Source of the DNA: Alnus glutinosa
Taxonomy: Eukaryota > Streptophyta > Magnoliopsida > Fagales > Betulaceae
Length of the DNA: 64,000 nt
Assembly (NCBI RefSeq): GCF_958979055.1
Contig: NC_084888.1
Coordinates: 37,653,804-37,717,803 of the forward strand
Reading direction: 5' to 3'
This document shows positions 49,888 through 62,536 of this stretch, piece after piece. The translations under genes were made by a program, and so were the position numbers. A model generated the notes under the pieces. That model was given only the letters and a program-made list of their open reading frames with translations. It had not been told where the DNA came from and did not search any database. Every line of letters starts with the position of its first letter. The first letter of the stretch is position 1.

Positions 49888-50075
49888 AAGATTCAATTGA
49901 AAAAATTTATATAATTAAGACCGATAATTTTTTACATGATCTATAAATTCAACACAAAATTAATAAGATAAAATTAAAATATTTGATCCGTTTAACTAAT
50001 AGATGTCATTTTAAAGTTATCATATATAATTTCATATATGTATTTCGACCCGATGTAAATACAAATTATCACCTT
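49888..50075 (-). repeat. degraded dispersed repeat copy, reversed
   Basis: It has ACACAAAATTAATAAG, GATCCGTTTAACTAATAGAT and TTTCGACCCGATGTAAATACA, ending AAATTATCACC. The order matches the reversed copy at 37636. Confidence 0.5.
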
Positions 50076-50713
50076 CCCCTTCACCCTTTTTTCCAAATTT
50101 GGAATAAAATAAAAAAAAAATACGAATTATCACAGCTGGATATAATTAATTAGCATAAAGAGATTTTAACGGGGAGTCTTGCAACGCGTGGGGAGAGCGG
50201 TAGGTGTAGAGTGTAGACCGACCGTGGGGACGGCCAGGTTGAATGAACGTTGAACAGTTTGGGAAACACGTCAGGGTTTGACCAAGTAATATTGCTCAAT
50301 CCTTCAACAATGTACGCTCGTTGTACAGAAATTTGGAGCGGATGCCATGACTTGTCGTACACGTTTCAACTCTTCCTCTTGTTATTCTATTTCTATTTTT
50401 CTGTCCCCTCTTTTTATTTTTTATTTTTCATTTTCTTAAACCAATACCCACACGGCACACCCACACTTTTCTTTCTTATGATTATTTTCGAACATAATAA
50501 TGTTTAAAATTATATTTGTATCCTACAATTATTCTATAAATGTTTTTTTTTTTTTTGAACAAAAATTATTCTATAAATGTTGATATAATAGTCTCCCCAA
50601 TCCCTAGATCAATTATAAGTTAAAAAAAAAATCAATAATTTGTTGAGACTATCACGTCAATATTGTAGAATAAAAATGTAATTTTTAGCATTACTCTTTT
50701 GGATAATTCGTTT

Positions 50714-50899
50714 TGAGTAATGTTATAAATATTTGTTTATCTCACGATGTTAATGTAACAATCTCAACCAACTCTTGAATCTGTCATGTTTTTTAAAAAA
50801 AATCAAAGATCAAAAATCAAATGATTGGTTGCAACTGTCATGTCATCATTGAAAGATAATTGTTGGATGAAAAAATGTGTTTTTTTAGCATTACTCTTC
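50714..50899. mobile_element. small MITE (AGTAATGCTAAA ends)
   Basis: It starts GAGTAATGTTATAAATA and ends TTTTTTTAGCATTACTC, an inverted pair. The same end (TTTTTAGCATTACTCTT) occurs just upstream at 50680-50700, so a second copy abuts it. Confidence 0.5.
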
Positions 50900-51057
50900 T
50901 TCTTTTTTTGATATTCGAGTCTTGGGCTCTTTTTTTTTTTAGTACATGAGAAAGAACTACAAACAACAATAACAACAACAAAAAAATGAGAAAAAAATAG
51001 AGCTAAATAAAACAACAACACATAACATAAAATAATAATAACGAGAGAGGTAGATTT

Positions 51058-51200
51058 GCACGTTATTTGGAGCTGTCCAGCAGTCCAAGATGTTTGGGGT
51101 GGAGGTTCTATCATTTTTCAAAAATCTTCTTTTATGGGGGAGAATTTCATGCAGTTTATGGAGTATTGTATGGACAAGTTTTCTAGGGCGGATATGGGGT
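51058..51200 (+). pseudogene. LINE ORF2 fragment, zf-RVT end
   Basis: The frame reads HVIWSCPAVQDVWGGGSIIF then FMQFMEYCMDKF, the typical zf-RVT/C-terminal segment of plant L1 ORF2 (HxxWxCxxxxxVW). It is truncated upstream and interrupted downstream. Confidence 0.7.
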
Positions 51201-51230
51201 TATTATACAACAAAAAAAGGTTCTATTCGC

Positions 51231-51569
51231 CACGTGGCTACAATAGCGGTTACTGTAGCCACGTGTCATACTGACAACATGGCAACATGCAGCTGGGAGA
51301 CGTTCGGCCACCTGTAAATAATACACGCGGCCACACAGACACGTGTAATAAACCCACGTGTCCGAACGGCCACGTGGATTTATAAACGTGGTCATGTGTA
51401 TTTATACATGTGGCCGTTCGGACACGTGTATTTATTACACGTGGCTACATGGCCGCGTGGATTATTTACACGCGGCCATGTGGCCACGTGTTCCAATGTG
51501 CGTGGCCGAATGGCCACGTGTAATTTAGGCACATGGCCATATGTGAGCCACGTGTCAACATGACACGTG
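51231..51569. repeat. cluster of 11 CACGTG palindromes in a foldback sequence
   Basis: CACGTG starts at 51231, 51260, 51340, 51355, 51371, 51423, 51438, 51485, 51515, 51549 and 51564. Most read GGCCACGTGG or ACACGTGTA. The block 51348-51393 is an inverted copy of 51394-51438, sharing GTCCGAACGGCCACGTGG and its inverse, so a long hairpin is possible. CACGTG is the core of the G-box/ABRE. No gene is adjacent. Confidence 0.9.
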
Positions 51570-51802
51570 ACGAACTGTTTTTTTTTTTTCTTCCAAATTT
51601 TTTTTAAAAAAAAAAACAAATATAATTAGGGTTTTGTATACTATGCATACTAATATTACTATATATATGCATAATGACTCGAAATGTACACTATGCATAT
51701 AAATTATTGTATTTTATTTTAAAAACAAAAAAAAAAAAACTAAAATCTTAATATTATTACTATATATATCCTAACCTTAAATTTATGCTATATATATATA
51801 GG

Positions 51803-52090
51803 GTTTATAGCTATATATAATACATACACTTAAGATTATGGTTTATAGCTATATATAGTACATACACTTAGGGAGGGTTAGAGTTTATGGCTATATATAG
51901 TACATACACTTAGCGTTAGGGTTTATGGTTATATATAGTACATATACTTAGGGTTAGAATTTATGGCTATATATATAATATACTCTTAGGGTTAGGGTTT
52001 ATGACTATATATAAGACATACACTTAGGGTTAGAGTTTATGGCTATATATAGCATATACACATAGAGTTAGGGTTTATGGGCTATGTGCA
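51803..52090 (+). repeat. ~38-bp minisatellite with telomere-like TTAGGG units
   Basis: About eight units of the form GTTTATGGCTATATATAGTA-CATACACTTAGGGTTAGG, starting near 51803, 51841, 51884, 51921, 51959, 51998, 52035 and 52072. A related segment recurs after the AT tract (52745-52870). TTAGGGTTTA resembles the plant telomere repeat but is not a perfect array. Confidence 0.9.
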
Positions 52091-52653
52091 ATATGTAAAT
52101 AGTATACTTGAGGTTTACGTGTTGAGTTCCTTACATATGATATACTTATAAGTAAACCCTAACTCTAATTAGGATTAGCGTTTACATTTGTAGACGTACT
52201 ACAAACAAATTTTACTTTATTTTATACATTAATTTATTTCAACTCTCCTCATTTAATTTAGTCAAATCTCGTATAAGTCCTTGTATATATATATATACAA
52301 GTGTTAATTATATACTTTACAAATATAACCCTAACCCTAGTTTAGTGCAATATGTATATTATATTGTACAAAACTAAACCCTAATTTAGATATATAGATA
52401 TACTATATATTACTATATATATAGTAATATGTATATATATATTACTATATATATATATATCACCAAATTATATTGTGTTTTGTACATTATCACCTTAACA
52501 ATCCTTGTATAAAATAAAAATATAAAAAAAAAAATACAAAACCTAAAATTAATACTATATATATGCATAATTCATGTAAGCAGTTTAAAAACTATATACA
52601 TGCATCTTCACTCGTATATACTATAACCTTAGATGTGTGCAATATACAGTATG

Positions 52654-52754
<101 letters not shown>

Positions 52755-53118
52755 GGTTTATGGGTATATATAGTATATACACTTAGAGCTAGATTTTAGG
52801 ACTATGTGCTATATGTAAATAGTAGGGTTTACAGGTTGAGTTCCTTATATATGGTTTATACTTTAGGTCTTAGTGCTTAATTTGTACTATGTATAGTACA
52901 TACTCTTAGGGTTAGGGTTCGTATTTGCGTTTTACAAATAACACCAAAAATATATATTTATATATAGTATTTTAAATTTACATAAAATATTATACAGTAT
53001 TCATGTTAAGAAATTTATATATACAGTATATATACGTAGGGTTAGGGTTTATGATTTAGTTTTAGGGTTAGAATTTAGGGTTTAGTTTTATGGGTTAAAG
53101 TTTATATAAATCCGAAAA

Positions 53119-53440
53119 CAAATGGTCAATGGCGTTAATGTTGAGACGACAAATTTGTTGGCAGCTGGTTTGTTTGTGGATGACATTCATTCAAAGCTTA
53201 AAGGCCTAAGGTATGTTAAGGTGGTTCACGTAGGAAGGAATTCTAATAATGTAGCCCATGTTCTAGCAAAAGAGGCTTCGGCCAAATTTCTAGACATGGC
53301 ATTGCGGGAAGATGTTCCAAATTTTCTTGTGTATGTTGTAACTAGGGATCGATTGTATCCCTAGATTCCAATTTTGGGATCATTTTTTCTTATCAATAAA
53401 GGTACGGCTACTTGGTTCAAAAAAATAATAATAATAAAGA
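53119..53440 (+). pseudogene. LINE ORF2 fragment, RNase H-like C-terminus and 3' tail
   Basis: The frame reads VNGVNVETTNLLAAGLFVDD, then VVHVGRNSNNVAHVLAKEAS and EDVPNFLVYVVTRD to a stop at 53362-53364. This is the RVT_3/RNase H end of a plant L1 ORF2 (VxRxxNxxAHxLAK). A TTTCTTATCAATAAAGGTACG tail and an A-rich end follow. It probably belongs with the zf-RVT fragment at 51058 and was split by the intervening block. Confidence 0.75.
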
Positions 53441-56400
53441 GAGAGAGAGAGAGAATAACATAAATAATTCACCAAACCTAAAAATAAGCAGCATCAGCAA
53501 CGGAGACAACAGGGGCACGAGGGCACATTAGGCGGGGAGTGGGGAGGCTGAAGAATACAATGATGAGGCGCGTTGGTAGGCAGAGTTGACGGAGGAAGAC
53601 ATATTGAGCTTTGAAAAAACTAAATTTGAACCCTAAGGTAGTTTCGGGAGGAAGAAGCATCGTAGAAGGTCTGAGGAGGTGGAAATGCGGAGGTTGAGGG
53701 ACAAAAGCTTCGATTTTGAGAAGATTATGGATAGATTGACAAAGGCAATTGATAGAGCCTCTTGAGAGACGAAATGATCTAGAAAAAAACTCTAGATGAA
53801 AATGAGAGCTACTCTCTCGAAAAATAGAAAAAACCCGTTAAAAGAGGCATCATGTATATAAAAAGGAAGAAGAAGGGAGGAGGCTAGGGTTTGTTGTTCC
53901 TCCTCTAGCACAACAGTTTATTTCTGGAGGAGCAAGACGGCTTTCGTGGGAATATCCCAGGTTAGCATTACTCTTTTTAATTAGGTGTTGCGATACTAAT
54001 AGAAGAAGAAAATGGCACACCAATTTCAGTGGCGTGGCTTAACCGTTAAGCAAACTAGAAAATGGGAATTGAAGACCCAACTGCATGTTTGACTCTATTC
54101 AATATTCAAATAATACTCAATTCTACTTGACCAGTCTCCAACCAATTTAAAAACTATTGACCTTTTCTAGCAGATTTCAATAAATAAAAAATTAAATATA
54201 CTTAAATTCACCGTCGTCCATATATTCAATACCTTAATTTGGATCCGACACGGCTTTAGCCGTGTTGATGACAGAGCATCGTATTTTCCAAGAAAGTGAT
54301 CAATTATTTATAATAAAATGCAATTTCAACGTGTAATGACGTTTGACTTTAGTTGTTAATTAACGACTTAACGTGCTTTGGGTGACATTTTTATGTTATT
54401 ATTTATTTTGTATAACTATTTTGATTTGATATAAACTTGAAATATATATATATTTTATGTTTTAATTTGTTTATTAATGTATTTGTTATAAAAACAAAAA
54501 ACAAAAAACATAAAACAAAATTTGAATAAACATATTCATCGGCCGTAGGTACGTACTAATTATATATATGATTGATATATGGAAACTTTCGTGTGAATCG
54601 GGTACCTCCTACTCTCCAAAATGTAGTTTCGTTTGTTAACATTTTTTAAACGGATCGGATTTTAAAAAATAAAATATTTTATGAATATTTTGTGTTTTAA
54701 ATTATTTGTTGATATTTTTGTTTAGAAATAAGAAAACAAGAAAGAAAAAAAATTATCAAACAAAGCCTGACATTCACACGCATTCAATTGATCGATCAAA
54801 TTAAGAAAAATAATTTCTTCTGGCCGACCAAAAAAGAAGGAAGAAATATTACATTTGACACGCATATATATATATAGGCCGGTGTCGGTCAATAAATGTT
54901 GCAAAAAAGTTATTTGAATAATGACACATATTACTTTAGCATGTGCTTTGACTTATAACCCATCGTTAATCTTTGAAATAGTTATACACCAATAGCAAGA
55001 TCGACGGCCAAGCGACCTACCTAATTGCCTACTAATGGGGATTAGGTGGCTTAAAATAAAATTTAAAAAAAAAAAAAAAAACCCACCAAGCAAATTAACC
55101 ACCTCAAGTATATATATATATCAAACCTAAAATAGTATGGATTGGGATTTTTTAAAATATTTTATCTGAACTTTTAAAAATTCGAGCAAAAAATTTGAAA
55201 AAAAAAATCCTAATTCCATGTAAGAATATTGGATGAGTTTAATTTAGACCGTTAGTTGGACATTTGATCCTCTAAAATACTTACATCATGACATCCTCCC
55301 TATGACGAGGGATACCTAAAATTATTTTTCACATAGCAAGGTAATTAGGTAATAACTTGAAGATTAATGGCTGGTTTTGGTATGCAGTAAAACTTTTTAC
55401 ATTGGTGGTCAATAACCGAAAGTGCATATATAAGATTTGTTTGTTTCATATGGAACTCCTTGTTAGGATCACATTTTAATTAAGAGACAAACCAACATGC
55501 ATGGCGACCCCACTCAACCCTTTAATTTACTACTTCTATATATGTCTCCCCAATCTTATCCACCAAGGCACAAATTTCCCATGATTTTTTTTTTTTTTTT
55601 TTTTTTGTAGGAAATGCTCCGGCCAACTTTCTTTCATAACGAGAATATGATTTTCTCAATTTCACGTACGTAGAATAGAGATGGTTCATTTCACGGCTCA
55701 GATTTTGTTTTATTACTACATGATTCGACAATTAATGTATAAACAATTAAATCTTAAAATCTAATTTAGACCATGAAATAAACATTTTTTATTTCATTTG
55801 AAATGAAAAGAATCGCGATCCCTCTTATAATTAAGCTTATATCATCACTTCCTAATGAATAGCACATGACACCCATGTTATTAAATTTTCAATTCTTGTG
55901 CGGCAATATGATTAAACAACAACCTCATGCCCCAACTTAATTAGTAGACATTGCTTTTATATTTCACACATAAATTCATGACGACTAGGACCAAATAGTT
56001 AACCCGGGTTCAAGGCCTGCCTTATCATCGGTGGCGTGTATGTATTTGCATGTTCTATCTTAATTCTATTAATTATGTATGTATGGGAGAATTATACGTA
56101 CATTTTAAGGGCAGATGTCAGTTTAATAAACTAAATTGAAAGAATTTCTATCTTCTGACCCAATTAGAGCAAAACCTTGTCCGGCCACTTCATAAATACC
56201 ACAGCTAAGATCGGTTGAAATTTGAATCTCCCCCTTCTCAAGAAAGTGAGGCAGTATTACACTATAAGATCATTGGTAATTTAGAGGATAATATATTACA
56301 CTAGTTGGTTAATTACTTTTGTGTTATCTTCGACAACATAATTCTTATAAGCTTTTGGCGCAAGCTTTAATTTCTATATATATAGGCAGTGATGTATTTT

Positions 56401-57233
56401 TGTATCTTGCAAGTGTCTATACAAGTAATTAAGCGTAGGCTTTTTTTTCTTCAAAAAAGAAAAAAAGAAGAGAATAAGTAAGCATATATATAGTCTTTTA
56501 GTGAGCCTAATTTGACGCATGCATGATGCTCATGCCTTGTAATAATGGATATATAAACAAGAAAAGGTAATGGAGGGGATACTGTACATGTGGTCAAACA
56601 CTTTAAAATCATGAAAGTGATGAAAATTATATTTTATCATAAACATCGTTAAAGTGAAATGGAGAAAATTTATTTTAAAATCAATTAGACTTTATATTAT
56701 TTAATGATGTATATGGTGTAAAATCATTTATATTAGAATAAATTCAAAATATAATATTATTGATTTCTATTTCTTATTCTAGGTCGATTTGTGTTTCCTT
56801 GTATAAGTCGATTTAGGTTTACTCTTGTATAAGTCGACTTATTCAACACCCAACCACCCGTAATTTTTTGTGTCATTTTCTCTCTCTTGCTTCTGCCTTT
56901 ATTAATTCTCTTATTTTAGATTTAATTTATACACAAATATCAACAATTTAAATAATTTAATTGACGTGATAACTTAGGCAACATATGTTGTACATTAGAT
57001 GTTGCACGTAAATTCTAACATGGACCATGATATTACAGCTTTTACTATAATTTTTCACAACAAATTGATGTAATAAAAGATATTTTACCTCTAGTAACTC
57101 GGTGAAAAATTAAACAAACTGGTAATGCATGCATCAAGTCTTACGTGAATTCCATGTCATGCATGGCCCTCAGGACCTACTTTTTATAAAAGTACTTTAT
57201 CTTTTCGAAAATGCTACCACCATGATGATGCCC
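53441..57233. other. AT-rich intergenic DNA without recognised genes
   Basis: It includes a GC-richer stretch at 53480-53960 with short frames on both strands but no recognised domain. CTAGGGTTTGTTGTTCC lies near 53885. The remainder is AT-rich with poly-A/T runs (55062-55082, 55587-55607). Confidence 0.6.
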
Positions 57234-57242
57234 TATAAATAA
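57234..57242 (+). promoter_or_regulatory. TATA box of the CEP-like peptide gene
   Basis: TATAAATAA stands 55 bp before the ATG at 57297, in a fitting position for a short leader. Confidence 0.65.
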
Positions 57243-57296
57243 TTCCTGACCTTTTGAACTTGGTTCTACTTAACCTGGGACTTTTTAGATCGTGAA

Positions 57297-57530
57297 ATGG
57301 GTAGGAAGGAGTTGAAGGCCAGTGCTGTTCTACTTGCAATTGTGTTGGTCATTTTGTCTTTGACAATCCAAAGGATCACAGCAGCAACAAGATACACCAA
57401 AGTCTGGAGTCCAACGGGCACAAGGAAGCCTCTAGAAATGGAGGATGATCCTGGAGATGATGCTGCAGCTGATGATTATGAATTTTATAGAAGGCATGGC
57501 GGTGTTCCCAGCCCTGGAATTGGCCACTGA
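57297..57530 (+). CDS. small secreted peptide precursor, CEP-like (SPGIGH tail)
   Basis: An intronless ATG frame encodes 77 residues. Residues 1-30 form a signal peptide (LLAIVLVILSLTIQRITA). An acidic stretch EMEDDPGDDAAADDYEF follows, and the protein ends YRRHGGVPSPGIGH. The final SPGIGH is the canonical end of C-terminally encoded peptides (consensus ending SPGxGH). The front half of the usual motif (FRPTxPG) is replaced by FYRRHGGVP, so it fits a divergent CEP group or the related PIP group (GPSxxGxGH). Such ligands regulate nitrogen signalling, root growth or immunity through LRR receptor kinases. A TATA box at 57234 supports expression. Family call from the tail is good; function is inference. 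Confidence 0.75.
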   Translation: MGRKELKASAVLLAIVLVILSLTIQRITAATRYTKVWSPTGTRKPLEMEDDPGDDAAADDYEFYRRHGGVPSPGIGH

Positions 57531-59594
57531 AGTGAGCTCTTGGTCTTTTTTTATACATATAATATATAGTTCTTTTCATCTTTTGAATTATTTCCTTCTT
57601 AATTGATTTTGCTCTTGGTCTATCTGTTTTCCTTGTAAAGTGTTCTTATGGCAGATGTTGTTTTGTGTTGGGGGTATGCTTCAGCCAAATATTACATTAC
57701 ATATTGTTATTTGGAAGAGGACCCTCTACGTGCAATTTGGGCAGCCACACAAAAGAGGGGGCTACTCGGGAAGGCGGGCTAATTCACAGCCTCATCCTCT
57801 CCGTGTGGTTGTTCAAATTGAATTGTAGAGAATCTTAATCCGTGTTATTGTGTAAGATTTATTTTGTTGATAAATAATATAAATAGATCGACAGTGAATA
57901 CACACAGATCGAAGGGGATTGCATAAATTAAATTGCATGTTTTTACCTTTGGAAGCATGAGATCGATCGATGAGCCACTTTCTGTATTCAATTGCAACAG
58001 AATCCAAACCAATGTGATGCAGTTTTTGGTTGCAATATTAATTAATTTTACCATGGTTTATGTCTTTCCAATTTCAAAATAATTCGCTGAGAGTTTATAT
58101 ACATTATAATTCAGACCGCACTTGACAACTTACCTCTTTTTTCGGGTCACCACAATCTCTAGAGAATAGGATAATTAACCATTTTACGGTCTATATTATT
58201 ATTTGAAAATTTTGAACAATCTAATATGGCCGGATTATAAAATGGTTCCTCTCCATTTTACTTATTCAAAATCTTTGGCAGGCTAAATTATATAATATGG
58301 ATTTAATATTGCAGCACTGCTTAAATAATAGTCTTCCTAATGAATGGTTCAATGAAGCTTTAGAGCAATTATTTCTACTCATCTTCTTTATTTGGGTAAA
58401 ATTACAGCAAGCTTCCAATTTGTACAAGTTGGGCTAAGCTTCCCTATTGGGTTGAGTTGAGCCCACTTAGTAGTTGCCCTCTGACCCTTTCTCTTCGTGG
58501 CTTCCAACCACTAAGCCCAGAAAGTCGTTAGCAGGGGCCTAGACGGTTGACTATCTAATCATAGGCCAGTAATTTCTAACTTCGATGCTAATCAATATTT
58601 TTGGTAAATCCCATAAATTGGGCCGTAAGTTTTCAAAATCAAAAACACACTTGAAAGATCTTTTATTAATTTTCACTATTATTCCTAAAGTGAAAGTGTC
58701 TGTCAACTCTTAATATTACAGACTATACTTTCATCTTACTCTATCTCACCCAATTGCTATTACAATGTCCATGCTTCAACTATTGATTTTCTTTTTATTT
58801 ATTTATTTATTTATTTATTTTAAACAATAGTTGATTCAAAGACACGATTGAAAAAGCATTAACAAAACAAAATTCGTTCTCTCCTACACACTTAATTGAT
58901 TCTACGTGAAATTAGGTCGGCTTCCTAAAGTTTATCGGTTTTCATTTGTATATACGTACACCACCACACCATAATCCATATACGAAAGTATTTACCACCA
59001 AGAAAATCAAGAATGTTGACGTATTCACCAACTTGAATGGATCGAGTAGAAAAGTTTCGAAGTCGGAAAGATGAGGCATTAATCCACCAACTTGAATGGG
59101 GTGTTCTAGTTATAAAATCTTATATTGCAAATTCTATCTCAAATATCATCATTTAAAACTCACCAATCAGCGGTGGCAGATCATCGTTGTTCGTGGAAGC
59201 TGCAACGTCGACTCGGACAGATTATCCCAATGCCAAATGCCGCTCTTGTGAACTCGCTGCATTAGATGTACATAGATGTCACGGTGGTGACAAACATTCA
59301 GGCGACCACATCGAAGGTTGGGTTGGATGGGCTCGTTCACAGGGGCCACATCATGCAGTAGCAGCCGCCATTGACAGAGCAGAGAGCGAGAGATTGAGAG
59401 ATTGATTAGTGATTTCTCTTTGTGGAAGCAGAAACAGTACGAAGAGGACCGGAATTAAGGGACAGACATGGGATTTTGGGTATTGCTTGGGAGATAAAAG
59501 GGAATGTGGAGGTCGAGTGCGCTTCAATAGCGGGTGACAGAGACGCGTGTAGGCTTCTTCTTTTTTGGCAGAAATTACTACACTTGATGAATGG
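57531..59594. other. intergenic DNA, with a gene-5'-end-like stretch near 59160-59594
   Basis: 3' flank of the CEP-like gene, then AT-rich DNA. From 59594 down to 59340 on the minus strand lie a CT-rich leader (TCAATCTCTCAATCTCTCGC) and a start ATGGCGGCTGCTACTGCA that hits TGA after six codons. It looks like the 5' end of a gene cut off, but I recognise no product. Confidence 0.5.
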
Positions 59595-59814
59595 CTAAGC
59601 AAAATGCGTCTTTTTATAGGACTCGCCTCTTCAAACTATCCATCATTACATGATTTTTTAGTACTCAACACCCATTTATATGTCAATAATAATAATAAAA
59701 AAATAAAAAAAATAAAAAAAAACCCCTGAACCACCCCTCGCTATGGCCTTGGGGTGGTTCGGCCGCCTCCCATTTGAGCAAAGGAGGTGGTTGGCCACCC
59801 TAGCGTTTTTGTTT

Positions 59815-59871
<57 letters not shown>

Positions 59872-60391
59872 TTTCACATGTGTCATGATGCTGTGATTGA
59901 TATTGATGTATCGCATTTGCAGATTTTGTCAACGTTTTAAATGGCAAACATATTTATTTTTACTTACCCGATGAAGAATTTAATCACTTTTTAAAACTCA
60001 AAGAGTTATTTGTTAAAGAGAAATGCTAAAAGTCACGTTTTTATTATATAACTATTCAACAATTCTGATGTAGCAATATCAATGAATCCTTATATTTTAT
60101 TTTATTTTTTATTTTTAACAAGGATTGATATAATGATTCTTTGAAACTGTCACGTCAGCATTGTATAAGATAGTTGTGAGATGGAAATGTTGTTTTTGAC
60201 ATGATATATGTTATTTGCACAACTTTTACACAATAATTGTACAACCATGCTGATGTGTTTAGTTTTTTTTTTTAAATAAAAATAAAAAATAAAAATATTT
60301 GGCCCTTCAACATTGTTGTACAAAATTACTGTATAATTGATTTCTAATATGTGCAACTAGAATTACTTAATATTAATTGACTACTCAATAA
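59595..60391. repeat. ~0.8-kb direct duplication, copy 1
   Basis: It begins CTAAGCAAAATGCGTCTTTT and ends near TTAATATTAATTGACTACTC. It contains a GC-rich core (GGGGTGGTTCGGCCGCC), an (AT)n tract at 59820-59866, and CACATGTGTCATGATGCTGTG. Copy 2 is at 61735-63070. A minus-strand TATA-like motif (CCTATAAAAAGACGC) is at 59606-59620. Confidence 0.9.
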
Positions 60392-61734
60392 CTTAATAGA
60401 TTCATATAAGTCTTAGATTATTCATTAATTCAAAGACACTATTAGCTCAAATCATGGGTTAAAAATCAACAATCAAAGCAATCCTAGCCTGAGGCAAATA
60501 CATACTGCTTAATTGAAAGGAAATAAATTTACTTGAGATAATTACCAAAAAAAAAAAAACTGATTAAAATGATACAAATTAGAAAATTTTAACAGAAAAC
60601 AAGCTAGAACAAATTTGCATAGAAAAATTTGGGTTCTGAAAGGCTTCCACATCTACAAAATTAGATTTTATTCTTTTTTGTTTTTTTTTTTGGAACAGAC
60701 AACAGATTAATACTTTTGTTTTGACAAGGCTACAGAATTGGTTCTAAAAACTAAGGTACAAAAAGTCTCTAACCAAGGGCAGTAAAGACTAAAATGCATA
60801 TCATAACATACAAGGAACAAGAACTCCATAATATTAATTGACATTTAAATCCTAGCACAATGAACATTGAAAAGTAGTAAAATAGAAGGCAAATCTATGC
60901 ATCCAATGCAAAAATTATCAGGAAAATATTTCGCATCCACAACAGCCATTGAGAAGAAGTGATATCATTTATGCATTCAAAATGAGAATAACTTGTACAG
61001 ACCCAAATTCACCTGAAATACCCAAATTTTCAACGAACCACAAAGTAAAACCCCCTCCCTTGCAACATGTAGCAAAAGACCTATTGTACCAAAACAAATC
61101 TTTTTTTTTTTTTTTTTCACCCCATAAAACCGAATTAGAACCAAGCAAAATACCAACACATCCAACAATCAGAACCAGCAAAATCACTAACACCAGTTAC
61201 AGCATCCAACAACAAACAACAGACCGAATTTTTTTCCCCCTCAAACCGAATCAGTATTTTCAAACAATAATTTCAGAGAGAGAAAGAGAGTTACCGAAGG
61301 GACAGGGACGACCGGCACCGGAGCGAGCGGGAGAGACAGAGAGCTGCGGGCGGCGGTTTCCGATGGATGGAGCAGGCAGATCCGGCCAGAGAGAGAGAGA
61401 AGGGTTGCGGGCGGCAGTTTCCGATGGACAGAGCAGGCAGATCCGGCCAGAGAGAGAGAGAGGGGCTGCGGGCGGCGGTCTCCGATGGACGGAGGAGGAT
61501 AACTCCGGTGAAGGACCAGAGAGGGACGCCGGACTCCGGATTTAGGACGGGGACTGTACGGAGAGAATTCAGAGAGAGAGAGGGCGGGTGCGTTGGGGGG
61601 AAATGAAATTTCATTTCTCCTCCAATCGGTTTTGACGGAAAAAAAATAAATAAATGAAAAAAAATGTTTAAACCCACTTTCCACGTAAGCCTGTTGTATC
61701 GTTGTTGTAAGTTTTGTGTATGAGAATCATTTCT
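60392..61734. other. spacer between duplication copies, CT/GC-rich at its right side
   Basis: AT-rich to about 61240, then GC-rich with GA/CT runs and three tandem units (listed separately). Open frames on both strands at 61241-61684 are low-complexity products of these repeats. On the minus strand this resembles a CT-rich leader downstream of the copy-2 TATA motif. Confidence 0.5.
61333..61495. repeat. ~61-bp GC-rich tandem repeat, three units
   Basis: TGCGGGCGGCGGTTTCCGAT (or a one-base variant) recurs at about 61345, 61406 and 61468. Between them lie AGCAGGCAGATCCGGCCAGA and a GA run. Confidence 0.9.
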
Positions 61735-61825
61735 CTAAGCAAAATGCGTCTTTTTATAGGACTCGCCTCTTCAAACTATCCATCATTTCATGATTTTTTG
61801 GTACTCAACAACCATTTATATGTCG

Positions 61826-61826
<1 letters not shown>

Positions 61827-61898
<72 letters not shown>
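61827..61898 (+). repeat. (AAT)n microsatellite
   Basis: About 24 AAT units. Confidence 0.97.
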
Positions 61899-61900
<2 letters not shown>

Positions 61901-62048
61901 TCCCTTAACCATCTCTCGCTATGGCCTTGGCGTGGTTCGGCTACCTTTCATTTGGGCAAAGGAGATGGTTGGCCACCTAGCGTTTTTGTTTTTGTTTTTT
62001 TCGTTGTTTTTGTTTTTTTGTTTTTTTGTTTTTTTTTCTTTTATATAT

Positions 62049-62258
62049 GGGAAAACTTCAATTTACCCCCATGAAGTTGTCACCAATTTACAATTCTAAC
62101 ACCAATGTTTCAATTTTGTTAATTGCACCCCATTAAATTTCAAAAATTTTCAATTTAGGGAATCCGTCCAAATCAACCGTCTAACTTAACGAAATTCTCC
62201 TCATGTGTCATGCAAGTGCGTTTTTTGTCCCCAAAAAGACGAAAATGCCCTTGTTCCC

Positions 62259-62309
<51 letters not shown>

Positions 62310-62536
62310 AAAGAAACGGTGCCGTTTTAAATGAGGGCAATTTTGTAAGTTCTGAACCAAAAAAGTCACATGCCGCGCACGTGGTTTCCATTCCGTCACT
62401 TCATACGGCAAAAATTGACGAATTCCCTAAATTGAAAATTTTTGAAACTTAATGGGGTGCAATTAACAAAATTGAAACATTGGTGTTAGAATTGCAAATC
62501 GGTGACAACTTTATGGGGGTAAATTGAAGTTTTCCC
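62049..62536. mobile_element. MULE-like foldback MITE 3 (488 bp), 9-bp TSD
   Basis: The element is flanked by the identical TTTATATAT at 62040-62048 and 62537-62545. It begins GGGAAAACTTCAATTTACCC and ends with its inverse; the inverted arms are about 115-120 bp and nearly identical. The interior has a T run and a GT microsatellite (about 62277-62306). Copy 1 of the surrounding duplication lacks it, showing an empty site. Confidence 0.9.

Larger units (their letters stand above)
48821..50713. other. AT-rich intergenic DNA with MITE and dispersed-repeat copies
   Basis: Promoter of the peptide gene to about 49000, then repeats listed separately. No gene is recognised; the 70- and 85-codon frames at 50150-50507 lie on opposite strands of one another and match nothing known. 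Confidence 0.6.

Noticed and set aside
61241-61684. 147- and 198-codon frames rich in Ser/Leu/Arg/Glu
   Set aside because: Produced by GA/CT runs and the 61-bp tandem repeat; low complexity, and open on both strands at once.
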